Shown here one piece after another: positions 55,162 to 64,000 of a stretch of DNA of 64,000 nt. The notes below the pieces were generated by a model. It did no database searches. It saw only the letters and a list, made by a program, of their open reading frames with translations, and was not told where the DNA came from. Positions within the stretch are counted from its first letter, which is position 1. The number at the start of each line of letters is the position of its first letter. A program made the position numbers and the translations under genes. The stretch is from Cyphellophora europaea CBS 101466 (taxonomy: Eukaryota > Ascomycota > Eurotiomycetes > Chaetothyriales > Cyphellophoraceae). The DNA is taken from positions 1-64,000 of the forward strand of contig NW_008481797.1 of the NCBI RefSeq assembly GCF_000365145.1. The letters run 5' to 3'.

Positions 55162-56065
55162 GCCTAGGAGCTCAAAGTCTTGGCTGCGTCAATGATGCGA
55201 TGTGCAGAACTTTTCCAACCCCTGGAATCTGCTTCGCTGTCTTTGTTCACAACTGACCACAGAACTTTCCTGGCGTTGACTACTTCCCTGAGAAACAGAG
55301 CACCAGAACTGTACTTTGCACTCTGGCCACGTGCGCAGCTCGATAAATTGGTTTCCAAGGATAACGGTATGGTCTATCGATCGTCACCATCTCACATGGA
55401 TAGAGTCTAGGGTTGGGAGAGGAAATCAGAAGCAGTTGCGGGAGGCGTTTTGCCCTGCGCTTTGGCAAAAGCGGGCTTATGGAACTGCCAAGGCTCATTG
55501 CGCCATTAGAAACGAGATGCGATGCCACTCAGGATCCTGTGTTCACAGCGAATTTCCATTATCTCGAGCTGCTCGCTTCTTTGTTCCCCACTCAGAACCA
55601 ACTCTTTGCCATTGAAAACCTGGTAGCCAATAGCCCCTCCAGTGAGAATGAGGGAGATAGGACACGGCAGATTGATCGTCAAAGGGACTGAAGGCGAATT
55701 CGGGTAATGATGTGCAATGATTATCAGAAGATGCCGTGTCTTGTGTGGTAAAGATTCCTGTGATGTTGAGGACGATCCTCTAAAAGACTTTTCCTTTGAG
55801 GGCAAGCCAATCTTCTGTAACGTTTCTCCACACGCTGCCGGGCCTGGCCAAGTGGAGAATAGGGGACCCTTGGACCTAACCGCCTGGAACTCAACTGGAA
55901 TTCATAGTTTGGCAGTCGTGAGCACGTTTTCTGGGCCGACCGCCTTGGGTCCCTCACGCTTTAAACAGTGCCATTCTACGAGAGGGCTGGTTTGTGAAAC
56001 TTTATCAAAACTGCTGAAATTGTTTGTCCTTGCACCAAACCAGTCCAACGGCGGGCACAGCCAAC
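55162..56065. other. spacer before the ferric reductase
   Basis: No gene is recognised. A long plus frame runs from 55,717 into the reductase but its first 120 codons have no family resemblance. Minus-strand ORFs are not supported. Confidence 0.35.
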
Positions 56066-57988
56066 ATGAGCCACGGCTCTCTTTCTTCAGGAGCGCCCTA
56101 CGAGGGTCCCCTTTGGAAAACCTGACGCTAAGTGATCCAAAATGCAACAATGATTCCTGCAAAGCATTCTACGACGCCCATCAGCTCAGCCAAAGGCTGG
56201 TCTCGTACAATCACCGATTCGACTATGACCAATATGTCTCGTGGTTCCTTGTTGCCAGCCTCGGAATCTTCTCGGCAGCTTACTGGCTCAGGCGCTTGAA
56301 TGCGCAGCAGTATCGCAGTCGAGGCAAAGTCGCATCTTTCCCATCTTTGAAAGGCAAGGCCGTTGCTGCTTGGCGGCTGATCGCGTACAAGCGGGCTCCT
56401 GACTGGCTAAGCGATCGATTCGGATTGCCCTCGATGGGTTTGCTCATATTCTTCGGCCTGAACATTCTTTATTGCTGCATCCTGACGTTTGCTGTGCGAC
56501 CGTATTATCGCCAGCACTGTGGCTATGGATATCCACCCTTAGACGTGAGGACCGGTCTGATGGCAGTAGCGCTCACCCCATGGATCATTGCGCTCTCAGG
56601 GAAAGCAAACATTGTCTCTTTGCTGACAGGCATTGGGTATGAGAAGCTGAATATTGTCCACCGTTGGATGAGTTAGCCCTGTCTTGGACTATCTGTTATT
56701 CACCATTCCCTTTATTGTGGCGCCGTTAAGAGATGGAGGGCCAGCTCAGCTTAGACGCCAGTTTTACAAGCCAGGAGGTCTCGAATTAAGTTCCAAGCCT
56801 GTCGAAAATTTCCTTAAGCTGACAAAATTCGCAGTATACCGGCACTCCACTTTTGGGCATGTTCTTCGGCCTGGTGCTACTATCGCCTCCATGGATCCGA
56901 AACCGGATATATGAAGGATTTTATCACGTCCATTTCTGGCTCGCGGTGTCTTACATCGGTCTCGTGTTCTGGCACTGCAAAGACCTCGGAGCCTCGTGGG
57001 CATACATGTGGGCAAGCCTCGCCGTCTGGCTATTCTCAATCTTCGGCCGTATCTTCTGGTACAATCGGTCGACAAATCTCGGTCATACAATGTTCACCAC
57101 GTCTCACGTCACGACTAAGCTGCTACCTCACAGGATGACTCAGCTGGAAATTGACCCTCCCGAGGGTTTCGAATGGCACGCCTGCCAGCACGTTTATATT
57201 CGCATTCCGAAACTGTCACCCTGGGACAACCATCCGTTCACTATCGCCAACGTATGTGACCCATCCATTCCTGAAGGTGAGAGGAGGCTACGATTCTTCA
57301 TTCGGTCGTACACTGGCTTCACACGGCGCATCCACCACCACCTTACCAAGAACGCCGAAGCCGACCTAGAGGCTTGCCTCGACGGTCCCTATGGGACCTA
57401 CCATGGCGACGTTCTGACCACCTACGACACTCTGATCCTGATCGCTGGCGGGGGCGGTATCAGTGCCATTCTGCCGGTGGATCCAAGAATTTGTGCTCAG
57501 CAAAAGGAAAGGGAGCCCGCTTCGAGTATCGTCTGTCCGCGTCTACTGGTCAATACGTCACACAGAAGCAATATCCTGGATAGCAGATGCGTTGGAGGAT
57601 CTCAGCCTCTCCAAGCTGGATCCAGACGCTCAATTTACCGTCAACGTGACTGGAGAGAAGATCGAGCCGCCAACAGCCATCGGCGAAAAACCCCCTACCC
57701 CTACCGATCCTTCTGTATCCGAAGTAGACGTCAAGGGAGCCAGGGTCGAACAAGACCGAATCCGCTTCACGGCTGTCTCCGAGAAGCTTCAGCCGCGATC
57801 GAAGACCCTAGCAATCGATATGAAGCCAGCACAACCCTGCCATTTGGTTCAAGCTAACAACTTTCCCAGCATGCGGGCCGGAAAGCCTTAGGACAGACCT
57901 GTCTAACGAGAGAAGTCGTGCACAGAAGAAGGTCCTCAGCGGCAGGGTCAAGGAGATTGCACTGCGCACCGAGACTTTGGGATGGTAA
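56066..57988 (+). pseudogene. ferric reductase (FRE/NOX-like), multiply broken
   Basis: A membrane ferric-chelate reductase: N-terminus near ATG 56066 (MSHGSLSSGAPYEGPLWK), then LTLSDPKCNNDSCKAF and a YVSWFLVASLGIFSAAYWLR segment. The haem domain has IVHRWMS and later YEGFYHVHFWL. The FAD/NAD half has WHACQHVYIRIPKLSPWDNH, NHPFTIANVC, LDGPYG and AGGGGIS, and the end is ACGPESL ... LRTETFGW. Damage seen: a likely frame change at 56,125; W to TAG at 56,675; a 2-base loss in VIHTIPFIVAPL near 56,703; donor TTAAGT for GTAAGT at 56786 (intron to 56834); an extra G in ISAILPWIQEF near 57,478; donor ATATGA for GTATGA at 57818 (intron to 57869). The ORF order is complete, so it decayed in place. Confidence 0.85.
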
Positions 57989-58986
57989 CTTGCGTATCCT
58001 GTTGATAGGGGCACGGTACAGTCTGACGATGAAGATAGAGTATCATGGACTAAGAGCTAGGTAGAAGTTGTCATCAATGTGACGACGCAGCGGTGTTACA
58101 CCTTGCATATATTCCATCACCCCAGGATGCCAACGTGACACATCTGTTGCCTGAAGTCTTGTTCAACATATATCGAAGCGCGCTCGACCTCTTCATATCT
58201 GCTCTGCACGCGGGTCGACTTGCACCTACTCACTGTCTCGAGCCAAAAGCCACACCAGAATCAGCGCGTTTGCGACAGGTCGCCGATTCAACTCTATCGC
58301 GTTCTTCCCCTGATCTGTCTAGGAAACGTGATCCCCAATCTTCCAGAGCCCACAAAATCATGGTCAGCAGCTAGACCAAGGTAATCTGATGTCTCGACCA
58401 CCGCGTCTTGAAACGGATCTCAACATTATCCTGCCATATCTGTTGGAAGTTCTCCCTATTGCAGAGTCTTCTCCTGCCGACCATCAGACGTCGCCCAGAC
58501 CAGCCACGGAATCGGTGCAGTCAGCTGGAGCTCCCCCTTGTCACAATTCCGCGTAGCGATGGAGGCGCGTTGGTCCTCGATCTCGGCCTCCATGAACTCG
58601 AACTAGGCACATATGGCATCTCGGACGTGTATGCTATTCTTCGCTTGTCGAGTTCAGAACGACAGTGTGAGATCGGTCTGTCTGTTGGGTGGGTGGCTCT
58701 AGCTGCTTGCGGCCGGAACGCCTGATGGTGATGTACAACCAGTTGGGTTCCAGGCATGGAATGAAGCACTATGGCCGTCCAAATGTGTGCCTATTCGATG
58801 GCAGCTTGCGATTTCTGTGGGCCATGTGAGGGTACAGTAATGTCTCGAAATTTCAGTGGCGTGAATAGTGACGATGGCATTGGCTCATAGGGCTTCGAAT
58901 ACAAAAATTTGAAAGGCACAATGGTGCACACAAGTACGTGGAATCGCTATGCATCCAACAGGAACTTCTACTCATCTATAAGTCTC
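57989..58986. other. spacer, no supported gene
   Basis: Plus-strand ORFs of 93 and 105 codons (58,093; 58,408) have no recognised domain. I see no RNA gene or repeat. Confidence 0.4.
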
Positions 58987-59538
58987 TCACAGGGCAATCC
59001 TCCGGGTGCATAGTACGGTCCAATGGGCAGGGAAGTCAGTTTTCCCCAATCTGGAGGCACGGGCTACGGTTGCTGCTGCAGCGGTGATACTAGGTAGGAC
59101 CTTATACACAGGGATGGGCATTGCTGGAGGAACTTCGTTTTTGGGCGGACTGTGCGTTCTTTGTGTGGCAGGAGTATGAGTACTTTGTTTCTTCGTCGCG
59201 AATTTAAGAGCACGTAGCAGATTCGCCACCAAAGCGAACTGGAGCATGGACAGCGCAACGTTGGGATTTCGAAACTGATAATTTGCGCCGGAATCAGTGC
59301 TACCATGGGCCCCAAAATTGGTTCCGCTGCAAGATGTTAAATTGAAACAGTCTAGAGGCAGTGTATTGCCTGTCAACAAAAGGCTGTGGTCGCTTTGGAA
59401 CGAGCCATCGTCGAAAGGACCATGAGCATGGAGGGTTGTTGCATATAAAGTCGATAATGAGGGGCTTTTCAACCCCGCAACTTGGCCCAGTGACGTACCT
59501 TTGCCTATCGAGGAACTAGCCGGGCCAGCCGTCTGCAT
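58987..59538 (-). CDS. hypothetical protein, 183 codons
   Basis: ATG 59538 opens an uninterrupted ORF: a Ser/Gly/Thr-rich N-terminus (MQTAGPASSSIGKGTSLG), two Cys (CFNLTSC) in the middle, and a Lys/Pro-rich C-terminal third. No signal peptide or membrane segment is evident apart from a short hydrophobic run (LSMLQFALVANLLRAL). I do not recognise a family. ORFs in other frames across it are shadows. It may be a spurious ORF. Confidence 0.3.
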   Translation of the reverse strand: MQTAGPASSSIGKGTSLGQVAGLKSPSLSTLYATTLHAHGPFDDGSFQSDHSLLLTGNTLPLDCFNLTSCSGTNFGAHGSTDSGANYQFRNPNVALSMLQFALVANLLRALKFATKKQSTHTPATQRTHSPPKNEVPPAMPIPVYKVLPSITAAAATVARASRLGKTDFPAHWTVLCTRRIAL

Positions 59539-60497
59539 TGCCTTAGTTGGCCTGTATTAAGCAGTGGCACACCAGAATCAGACAACACAAAGCTCTTCAT
59601 CAGGGAACGCGAACTCCATAGCCAGGAGAACATCATGCCATCAGCAAAGCAGAGTGTATGCGTCAAATAGACAGGGGGGTCGCAGTCCAGAAGAGAAGAT
59701 AGACGATACAGTAAGCTGAAAGGCTGCCTCGATATCAGCGGCTGATACCATACCCAGACACGAATGGACATCAATTCAAAGCTTGACCGATGTTCGTTTC
59801 TTGATTCTTCTAGTTGAGGTGGAAGAAGATGTCGGGAGCTCGACTCAACGGAGAGTCATAATCATGAGAGAATGGACCCTCAGAAGGCAGGTATCATGCC
59901 TAAAATGGAAGCCGAGAGGATTCATGTGTTAGATGTGACACAACCAGACCTCGTTGCAGCGGGAGGAAAGGGCCGAGCCGTTAGATTTCAAACCCATTGT
60001 TAGCCGATAACGCCATAAGAGCCAGATTATAAATTTCTGTATGCGCGAAAGAAATACCACCTAAAACTCGGAGCAAAATTACGGGCAACATTTCTCTATT
60101 CAACTATTCAGAAGGGGAATAGAGGCTGCTAGAATTGGCTCGCCTTGTTGACGTCTATCCGACAGTGTTCGCAATCACCCACCCACCTCACCCAAAGGGC
60201 CCGGGTTGGGTGGGTGAAGAACTTGCGGGATTAGGGTGAGGTGGGTGATCTGGTTGTTGGAAAGTGCATCCATGGCCCTTTGCTCAGAATATGACTCACA
60301 GGTAGGTGGTTGCCTGTTTCCCCTTCATTGATGCCTAAGGCAACCTGTTCTGCCTAGCCATAAGCCAAATGCATATAGTCAGCTTCTACCGAACAAGTGA
60401 GAGAGCGGAGCACCTCATTTTGTCGATGAATAGCTAGGAATAGACCTCATCGCATGGAGACACGCTCCCTTCCACTCAACCTGTCCCCCAACAGGTT
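59539..60497. other. spacer with GC-rich inverted repeat
   Basis: Besides the inverted repeat listed separately I see nothing supported. ORFs are short and without domains. Confidence 0.4.
60175..60254. repeat. GGGTGGGTG inverted repeat, MITE-like
   Basis: atcacccacccacctcaccc on the left is matched by gggtgaggtgggtgat on the right (one 4-base slip), with an inner ggttgggtgggtga block between. Inverted GGGTG-rich ends are common at the termini of fungal hAT elements, so this may be a solo foldback or MITE remnant. Confidence 0.5.
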
Positions 60498-61094
60498 ATG
60501 AGCCCGGCTGTGGTGGACAACACTCAACAGCCCTCTCCCACCTTTCGGATCGTCGCGACAGTGTCTCAACCTGCTGTCTCCACTGACGACATCCGCTTCC
60601 TCAACCGATATGGAAAGGCACACTACATTGGGCCCGTTGATGAGGCTGTCTCTTCCGAGATCGAGACGGAGCTTACAGACCAACCACGTCCAGCAGCGGT
60701 CTTTATGCGTCCTCTCGTAGTGGAAGTGGCTGGTGCAGGGTTTAATCGACTGCTAAACTCTCGCTTCAAGAGCCTCCAATTCCCGCGTATCGTGAAGATA
60801 CATCAGGATCGAAGCTTTCATGATGCAACGACGACAGAACAATATTGCCAGATGGCCAAGAAAAGTTAAGACTATAGCGGAGGCACAACAGCGGATAGCT
60901 ACCAATATTGGCTGGGGAAGCTAAGTGCGCCCAAGCTTCTAAAAACCGCTACTACTGCCTCCACACCGGTTTCTAGTAGTGCCAGTCTGTCACTAAAACA
61001 TGCAGGAGGCAGGAAGGATGTGGGTGGTAGCCCTGAGAAGAAAGTATGTATGAAACCTGGGCCGCAGAGGAATGCCAAGAGGGAATACGTGTGA
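60498..61094 (+). pseudogene. 198-codon ORF with one internal TAA
   Basis: ATG 60498 (MSPAVVDNTQQPSPTFRIVA) runs to TAA 60867-60869 and then continues in the same frame with equal coding character for another 75 codons (TADSYQYWLGKLSAPKLLK, a Ser/Lys-rich tail) to TGA 61092. The TAA is one C-to-T step from CAA. The middle has VVEVAGAGFNRLLNSRFKSL and IVKIHQDRSFHDATTTEQY. I do not recognise a family. Confidence 0.45.
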
Positions 61095-61672
61095 CCCCCT
61101 TGACTTAACGCAAGGAAGACTTAAAGGAACCAGGCATGTATGATCAATCTATAAATCTCTGGTAGCATAGTTGCAACGACAACACCTACAACTATTTCCA
61201 GCAAACACTTAAGAATAAGGCGATGCTTTTGATCCATTCTAGCTGGATTAGGCCTCAGTCACGTAGAGTAGAGTAGGTGTAGGGATAAAGAACGCCTCAC
61301 ATCACGCCCACACACCTCTGCCCATTTGGCAACACTTGAGCACTCCCACAGCGATCATGTCACACTTGTCAACAACTGTCGAATCCTTCACCGCAGCCCA
61401 TGAAGGGATCCTGTAAAAGCCGCGCGGACTGGTTGTGTGGCTGTGCGGTTTGTGTTGTGTGGTTGCATGCAAGTGGATTCGCTTTGACCCAGAGCGCCTG
61501 CGCCTTCCCCGGTCTCGTTAGTTCCTCCCACCCTAGCTCTACTTCGAACCATATAAAGGCCCTGCCTCCACCCTGTGCGTCCCAACCTTCTCCTCCCTCC
61601 TGTGTGGCTTAACCTCACCGGTGTGCAAGTTGCAAAACAGGTGCCCCGGCCCGACCTGTGTTCGCCACAACC

Positions 61673-61957
61673 ATGCCATCACACTGTTGCTTCCGTGACA
61701 GTAGCCTGTCGCTTGGTCCAGCCTCTTCGCGTTCATGGCTGGGCCTTGGAGATGTCCCCACGGAGATCCTGCTGGTCATCCTCGACTACTCTGGCGAAGC
61801 TTCTGACCAGCCGGTCCTTAACTGCGGACGATACACCAAATCCTTTGCCATATCGTCGAATGGGGGTATCTCCATGACGGCGAAGGAGCTCATCGCTCAA
61901 CCTGAAAAAGGAAGACTCGTCGACTGTCCGCGCATCCTCGATAGCAGCCATGTATAG
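61673..61957 (+). pseudogene. possible F-box N-terminal fragment
   Basis: ATG 61673 begins MPSHCCFRDSSLSLGPASS; residues 25-45 (LGDVPTEILLVILDY) fit the start of an F-box (LPxEILxxIL). The rest does not extend the domain and the ORF ends at TAG 61955-61957. F-box proteins act as substrate adaptors of SCF ubiquitin ligases. This is only a short match and may be a relic or chance. Confidence 0.35.
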
Positions 61958-64000
61958 TTGATGGAAATGTGCACATCAGATTCGGTGAAATATCCTACTT
62001 GCCCAGGCTTCGGCTGGGCTCATACTCAACCGTCTTCCAAGAGAGATCATGAAAGAGAGACCGTCAAAGGCGCCATCCGCGGGTCTGTTATCTATCGGCA
62101 GATCAGTCTGGGAAATCAGCGGCCAGTTCATTTTCGCTTCACACAATACGATCAATGTGGCTTTATTCCCTAGTTGTGATTCAAACTGAGGGAGGTTATC
62201 CACCCCTTTGGGCTTATCTTTAGTATGCTTCCTTTGTTTATCCCGGGTAAGGGGAGCTGACTGTCCCGAAAATGACTTCCTGGCTTAAAGTGCTGCTTAC
62301 CGGGCTGGACGAACCTCAGGGTCGCTCTCTGAGCCGTTACTATTGTCTTCCGTAGGCGGCTTCCGTTTTCGCGATGACCTCCGCAATTTCTGCTCCTGCG
62401 CCTGGTCTTGTGTCCGGGGTTGCGTCCAGTCCCGTGCCTGTTCTTCATCTCAACCACTGCCGCTCGGAAGATTCTGTTATACGCGATTGTGTTCTAGGTC
62501 AGCACTGTGCCAACATAATCCAGTGCATGTAGCGTCACCTTTCCGACCAAACCGACTGGGACCGTCACTCTCAAGGGTTTCTGCGCCGGCAGGTCCTGCT
62601 TTGTAATCTACATTCATTCCCCCTCCCGCCTCTTGATCTGATCCCCATTCTCAACCACCCACACTTGATATACCTTGATTTTGCGGCACTCGGTTATCTC
62701 CTTTGTCCGTCGTATGCGTGGCGATTGCTTCACCAACCGCATACCTTTTACCAATTTGATACAAGGGATTGTTGTCAACAGGAGCCCTAGGAGTGGAGTC
62801 GAGACCTGCGCGCATGTGTCCAGGTACTGTGTCAGAGACCATGTCAATTGTAGTTCGGAAAATCTTGCTGCGGGCACTCTTACCCGTCAACCCTACTGAC
62901 AACATCTCATGCCCCAGCAAAGAGTGGTTGCCGCGTGATTGTCGGTCCTCAAACCTTCCACCATGGGCCTCTTCCGCCACTCTGTCTTGAGGTCCATCCT
63001 CTACTCGCCAATGGCTGCGCCGGATCTTGTTAGTGGCCCGTTTAATGGACCTGATTATATCCTGGATAATGGGTGTACTCGATCCACCCAATTGGCGGCT
63101 CCATCTACGAAACTCCAGAAACACTTCGTCAATCTTATTATCGTGAAACATGGTGATCAACGGTTGGCAAATCGAACAGGTTTTTAGAATACCGGCGCAT
63201 TAATGGCCGGGGAGAAATACGAAGAGGATGTCTCGTAGATATCGTGGCCGCATCCCTGTCCAAACAACGTTTGCAGACTCCTAGAATAGCCGACCCGCAG
63301 GCTGTTGAACCACGTATTCTGGTGGTTGCTTTGGCGCCGGAAGGAAATGGCGAGTCCAGCCACGGTGACAGGCACCGGGAACGGGGTCCGTAAAGTAGAG
63401 GAAATCGACACTTCTTCACGTCCTATGACGACGCCGACCGAAATATGTGTTGAGAGGATACGCTTGAGCAAGATAAGACCCAGGTACAAGCGTGGTTGAT
63501 TTAGCATGCGCTCTGACTACATCGGAAGCAATTTGCGCAAGCAGACGACTCGTCGACCGTATTTTCCAGTGCTCCGGTGGGGTAGCAACCGGAATTGGGC
63601 CGGATGCCAAGACACAGGGTGCCGACCCCCGATATTTCCCAAGTACGCACTTAGGAAATCCCCCCAGCCTATACATAGCATTGCTGGGGCGCGACGACAT
63701 TCAACAGCTACAAGGGATTTCTTCGCGACAAATGATTCGTGCCTGATACGCCTAGTTGGCTGCTACGGTGGGGTTAGATCAGCTCTCTACATGTTGTGAA
63801 GCGAAAGAGCCACCGGCTGGTCCTCTGTGGGATTCAATACCATCGTCCCTCTCATAGAGAACAATCAAGGTGAGCCTCTCTCCGATGCTACACATCGATC
63901 CTTAACAGCTGTTCTATCTCATCGGTAGAGCAAGAGCGAAGGAGCGAGATCTCGCATCTGTTCACGAGTAGATGTGCGAGTCCGGTGTCCTATCCGAGCT
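61958..64000. other. no supported gene
   Basis: Many overlapping ORFs of 60-170 codons on both strands, none with a recognised domain. The longest (62,651-63,160, minus) has a stretch NNPLYQIGKRYAVGEAIA that looks protein-like, and a plus-strand segment near 63,310 (PRILVVALAPEGNGESS) does too; they cannot both be real. A GTGAGC donor and CTTAACAG acceptor near 63,870-63,910 hint at a gene that continues beyond the window. Confidence 0.35.

Noticed and set aside
57818..57869. AT-AG or U12-type intron in the ferric reductase
   Set aside because: The rest of the donor (ATATGA) is one base from the ordinary GTATGA and the branch site is U2-type, so a mutated donor is simpler.
62651..63160. 169-codon minus-strand ORF
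   Set aside because: No recognised domain, and competing plus-strand ORFs of similar quality; not enough to call a gene.
1..64000. tRNA and rRNA genes
   Set aside because: I saw no cloverleaf or rRNA-like stretch on reading; a covariance-model scan would be decisive.

Overview
The window reads as the nuclear genome of a filamentous ascomycete (Pezizomycotina). The signs are 44-60 bp spliceosomal introns with GTAAGT-type donors and CTAAC branch sites, a NACHT-WD40 (NLR) gene, a fungal bZIP, a small fungal aquaporin, MFS and ferric-reductase genes, and stop codons of the kind made by RIP or 5-methylcytosine deamination (CAG/CAA to TAG/TAA, TGG to TAG).

Layout. (1) 1-32,754 is an accessory block packed with about nineteen gene remnants on both strands. 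Most run in one frame for hundreds of codons and are broken only by scattered stops. Several hold clear core histones: an H2B whose reading frame has no stop (31,651-32,199, minus), an H3 (15,363-15,906, plus), and a divergently oriented H4-like ORF (14,815-15,108, minus). A large C2H2 finger-acidic-JmjC-CXC protein lies at 10,948-13,507. A second C2H2 gene, a copy of a large uncharacterised fungal protein family (4.2-7.8 kb) and a set of unrecognised genes fill the rest. Between the genes lie copies of a 51-bp palindromic repeat (arms CCTCAGGTAAC and GTTACCTGAGG). (2) 32,755-33,504 is an assembly gap beside a 33-bp minisatellite. (3) 33.5-38.3 kb is strongly AT-rich, heavily RIP-mutated repeat sequence with two minus-strand ORF remnants; one is a second copy of the large family seen at 4.2-7.8 kb. 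(4) 39.1-43.4 kb is an NLR (HeLo-like N-terminal domain, NACHT, about 13 WD40 repeats) whose internal, near-identical repeats are RIP-mutated. (5) 44-64 kb is GC-richer and gene-like: a broken zinc alcohol dehydrogenase, an aquaporin, an intact paralogous dehydrogenase, a transcription-factor fragment, a bZIP, a coiled-coil gene, an MFS transporter and a ferric reductase. The last three are interrupted by frameshifts or splice-site mutations. From 58 kb on only weak ORFs remain.

How it fits together. The most interesting inference is that the left block is a mobile or accessory element, or an endogenised one, that carried its own chromatin genes: divergent H2B, H3 and probably H4, a KDM2/JHD1-like JmjC protein with a CXC tail, and zinc-finger proteins. 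Its genes are separated by shared palindromes. No H2A is visible; it could lie in the gap beside H2B or be absent. The block is decaying, with H2B the best preserved gene. The gap means the link between left and right is scaffolded, but two features shared across it (a 27-bp palindrome and the large protein family) support one genome.
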